From Nocardioides sp. zg-1308 (GTDB taxonomy: Bacteria > Actinomycetota > Actinomycetes > Propionibacteriales > Nocardioidaceae): DNA of 64,000 bases. The notes beneath the pieces are model-generated. The model did no database searches. It was given only the letters and a program-made list of their open reading frames with translations, and was not told the origin of the DNA. Positions within the stretch are counted from its first letter, which is position 1; each line of letters begins with the position of its first letter. Both the position numbers and the translations under genes were made by a program. This document shows positions 62,026 through 64,000 of this stretch, one piece after another. The stretch covers positions 62,001 through 126,000 of the forward strand of contig NZ_JABJQY010000002.1 of NCBI RefSeq assembly GCF_013155375.1, read 5' to 3'.

Positions 62026-62703
62026 TCAGTCGAGGTCCAGCAGCTTGCGGGTGCGCGCTATCTCCTCGGCGACGTCGATGAGCTTGCGGTTGGCGTGTGA
62101 GGAGGCACGCCGCAGGTAGTCGAACGCCTGGTCGGCGGTGATGTCGAGGCGTTCCATCAGGATGCCCTCGGCCCGGCCGATCGTGATCCTGCTCAGCAGC
62201 GCGATCCCGAGATGGTCGATCTCGCGCTCCGCGGTCATGACGACGGCGAGGTGACCGGCGAGGGCGTGCGCCACTGCGACGTCGTCGACGTCGAAGCGCT
62301 GTCCCTGCTTGGCGTAGAGGCTCAGTGCGCCGTAGGACCGCTTGTCCTTGAAGATGAGCACCGAGATCATCGACTCGACGCCCAGCTCCTCGTACGCGCG
62401 CGGCGCCCATTGTGTCCAGCGGCGCTCCTGCGACAGGTCGGGGCTCACGAATGTGTCCTGGTCGCGGTCCAGCTCGATACATGGGCCTTCGCCCAACTCG
62501 TGCTGGAGCTCGTTGGCCCGTCGGACGACACCGTCCGTGCTGACTCTCGTGATGATCTGCCCGTGCTTGTCGTTGAGCGTGATGCCCGCGTGGTCACACC
62601 GGGTCACGAGTGTCACCGCCGACTCGATGGCGAGCTGGAGGCGAGCAGTCTCGTCGGGTGCATTACTGAGCGCACGCGTCAGCTCTGAGAACTCACCGAT
62701 CAA
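62026..62703 (-). CDS. GAF- and ANTAR-domain regulator
   Basis: A 225-residue protein: GAF domain (about 20-160; GEGPCIELDRDQDTFVSPDL, YGALSLYAKQGQRFD) and ANTAR domain at the C-terminus (ISRITIGRAEGILMERLDITADQAFDYLRRASS, in summary). It likely controls transcription termination in response to a ligand sensed by GAF. The start is TTG 62703, with GAGG 8 nt upstream, as no ATG or GTG precedes it in frame. Confidence 0.9.
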   Translation of the reverse strand: MIGEFSELTRALSNAPDETARLQLAIESAVTLVTRCDHAGITLNDKHGQIITRVSTDGVVRRANELQHELGEGPCIELDRDQDTFVSPDLSQERRWTQWAPRAYEELGVESMISVLIFKDKRSYGALSLYAKQGQRFDVDDVAVAHALAGHLAVVMTAEREIDHLGIALLSRITIGRAEGILMERLDITADQAFDYLRRASSHANRKLIDVAEEIARTRKLLDLD

Positions 62704-62922
62704 TTGTTTCGCCTCGCTTGCCAGGGACTCGGTCCGGTCCCCGGCGACCCGAGGCCTTGGAACAGTAGTTCGTCGCGCCTGACGGGGCTACACCCAACCG
62801 TGTGTCAGCGCACGCGAGACGCTGCGGAGGCTGTTCGACAAGGCGGCTCAGGGCGGGCATGGCGCTGACGACGACGCGCATGCCAGCCCACAGGCCCGTC
62901 GGGCATCGCAGACGCCCCAAGA

Positions 62923-62957
62923 GCCCCGCTCGCCTACCCCGAGAAGGCGGGCGGGGC
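62923..62957. terminator. Hairpin terminator
   Basis: GCCCCGCTCGCCT (62923-62935) pairs with AGGCGGGCGGGGC (62945-62957), 12 of 13 bp. It follows the second small membrane protein gene. The rest of 62704-63085 holds no gene that I can support. Confidence 0.65.
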
Positions 62958-63085
62958 GTCGGGCCGGTTGAGAAGCGGCTAGCTCTTCGCCCGGCGAGGT
63001 GCGCGGAGCAGCTGCGCTGCCAGGTGGGTGGCCGTGGCGGCGAACATGCCCACGACGTGACCGAGAGAGCGCACGTACATCGAGC

Positions 63086-63364
63086 TCAACGGTCGTCGCG
63101 GTGGACGGCGTCGTCGTAGAAGTCGCGGCTACCGGACTTCGCCAACCCCCGGCTGATCATGTAGCCGATGGTCAGGAGAGTGACGTAGAACCATGCTTCT
63201 TGGGGGCCGAAGTCGCTCGCGTCGGTCAGCGCAGCGGCGATCAGGACGGCCAGGGCTACCACGACGTAAGCGACGAGCTCGGTGGTCTTGTACGAAGACT
63301 TGGTCTCCGTGCTGATTCGGCGTCCCGTGGTGTGGTCGGACGTGGTGTTGGTGTTACTGGACAT
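63086..63364 (-). CDS. Small two-helix membrane protein, copy 2
   Basis: A 92-residue paralogue of the protein at 54.1 kb, with the same ISTETKSSYKTTEL and SRGLAKSGSRDFYDD motifs and the same two helices. AAGGACG upstream is a weak Shine-Dalgarno; the longer frame to 63538 is not supported. It lies between two GAF/ANTAR genes. The 63365-63648 spacer shows no gene. Confidence 0.82.
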   Translation of the reverse strand: MSSNTNTTSDHTTGRRISTETKSSYKTTELVAYVVVALAVLIAAALTDASDFGPQEAWFYVTLLTIGYMISRGLAKSGSRDFYDDAVHRDDR

Positions 63365-63648
63365 GATGCGTCCTTGCGTCTCGTAGAAAGCGGTCTCGAG
63401 GTCTAGGAGGACGCTGGCACCCGTGCGGTGCAGCACTCCTGTACCCGCTTCCGAGATCGCGATTCGCACGTCGGAGCAGTCAAAGGCCAAAGGCCACGCC
63501 TCGACGTCGTCCTGTTGATCCGGCACTGGCTGACTCATCTGGTCATCATGCTCCGGCTCGCGAGTGATGGCAGCGGCTGTACGCCCCGCGGCCAGCAGTG
63601 CGCCGCGGGCGCCTCAGAGAGCTCGTCGGCCCAGAGGCCGGCACGGTC

Positions 63649-64000
63649 TCACGGCAGGACGGCGGCCGCTCGGGCGTGCTGGATGAGCAGCTCGTACTTC
63701 AGGTCGCGGTCGACGACGCGACTTGCTGTGACGCTCAGCTTGATGCCGTGGTCCCGGGCATAGCGGCGGAGGACTGCGAAGGCGTCGTCCATGCTGAGGT
63801 CCCCGGCGTAGGCGATGACGCCCTTGGCCTGCTCGACGGTGATGCGGCTGGTGAGTGCCTTTTGGAGCTGCGAGTTCACGGTTGCCCGGTCGGTGGCGGA
63901 TCGGTCGTTGACGATCGCGACAGAAGCGACGTGGAGCAGGGCCTGAGCGAGCGCAAGGTCGTCGGCGTCGAGCGCGCCGGGCTGGTCTCCGAAGAGTCCG
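63649..64000 (-). CDS. GAF- and ANTAR-domain regulator (5' end outside the window)
   Basis: The last 117 residues of a protein that continues past the right edge. The end of a GAF domain (GALDADDLALAQALLHVASVAIVN) and a complete ANTAR domain (LQKALTSRITVEQAKGVIAY, then MDDAFAVLRRYARDHG) are present. The internal ATG/GTG at 63879 is not the true start. It is the third ANTAR protein within 8 kb. Confidence 0.88.
   Translation of the reverse strand, partial: GLFGDQPGALDADDLALAQALLHVASVAIVNDRSATDRATVNSQLQKALTSRITVEQAKGVIAYAGDLSMDDAFAVLRRYARDHGIKLSVTASRVVDRDLKYELLIQHARAAAVLP

Noticed and set aside
1..64000. tRNA, rRNA or transposase genes
   Set aside because: I looked for tRNA-like ends, IS terminal repeats with a transposase and phage integrases and found none that I could support.

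Overview
The window is very GC-rich chromosomal DNA from an actinobacterium. The gene content (mshB of mycothiol synthesis, sigE-rseA-htrA with its divergent O-methyltransferase, a DUF3117 gene, an fdxA-dapC pair, a T-box on ileS, an IdeR/DtxR-type iron box, several ANTAR regulators) points to Nocardioidaceae or a close relative. That placement is inference from gene content only. No rRNA, tRNA, CRISPR array, transposase or phage gene was recognised.

Layout. 0-2.8 kb: the 5' end of a secreted RTX protein, two genes resembling Tad/Flp pilus components (CpaE-like, CpaB/SAF-like) and a small excisionase-type HTH protein. 2.8-6.4 kb: an envelope-stress locus (htrA, anti-sigma factor, sigE) with a divergent O-methyltransferase. 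6.4-13 kb: a long imperfect inverted repeat, pepA, DUF3117, an enoyl-CoA hydratase, an M14 peptidase, a DivIVA-domain protein, a LOG-family protein and dapE. 13-16.5 kb: ileS with a T-box leader. 16.5-29 kb: lysine/diaminopimelate genes (dapD, dapC), fdxA, VanW, mshB and an M15 peptidase, interrupted by two paralogous AbiEi/DUF559-like (PD-(D/E)XK-type) genes, each bracketed by its own palindromic tag repeats. 29-43 kb: a GH43-like enzyme, P450, MFS transporter, psuK-psuG, small acetyl- and methyltransferases, and an iron-siderophore ABC importer under an IdeR-like box. 42.6-54 kb: an accessory stretch with two paralogous TrmB/LuxR-like regulators, secreted proteins of unknown role, an HpaB-type hydroxylase with a divergent AraC regulator, and OsmC. 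54-64 kb: a stress/signalling stretch with a SigB/SigF-type sigma factor, three ANTAR proteins, two copies of a small membrane protein, a CHAP hydrolase, DoxX, a HAD phosphatase and a carotenoid oxygenase.

Many start codons lie 6-7 nt after a -10-like hexamer with no Shine-Dalgarno sequence, which suggests widespread leaderless transcription; I used this to choose several starts. Inside operons, genes typically overlap by 4 bp (ATGA or GTGA).

The most novel-looking feature is the tag-repeat/nuclease pairing. Two divergent DUF559-like genes are each flanked by hairpins that begin with TAGTCC but carry different following bases (AGTGGCG at one locus, CCATCAA at the other). A third, gene-less hairpin of the second type lies at 9.57 kb. 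In two cases the TAG of the tag is the stop codon of the neighbouring gene. This resembles REP/RAYT systems in arrangement but involves a different enzyme fold.
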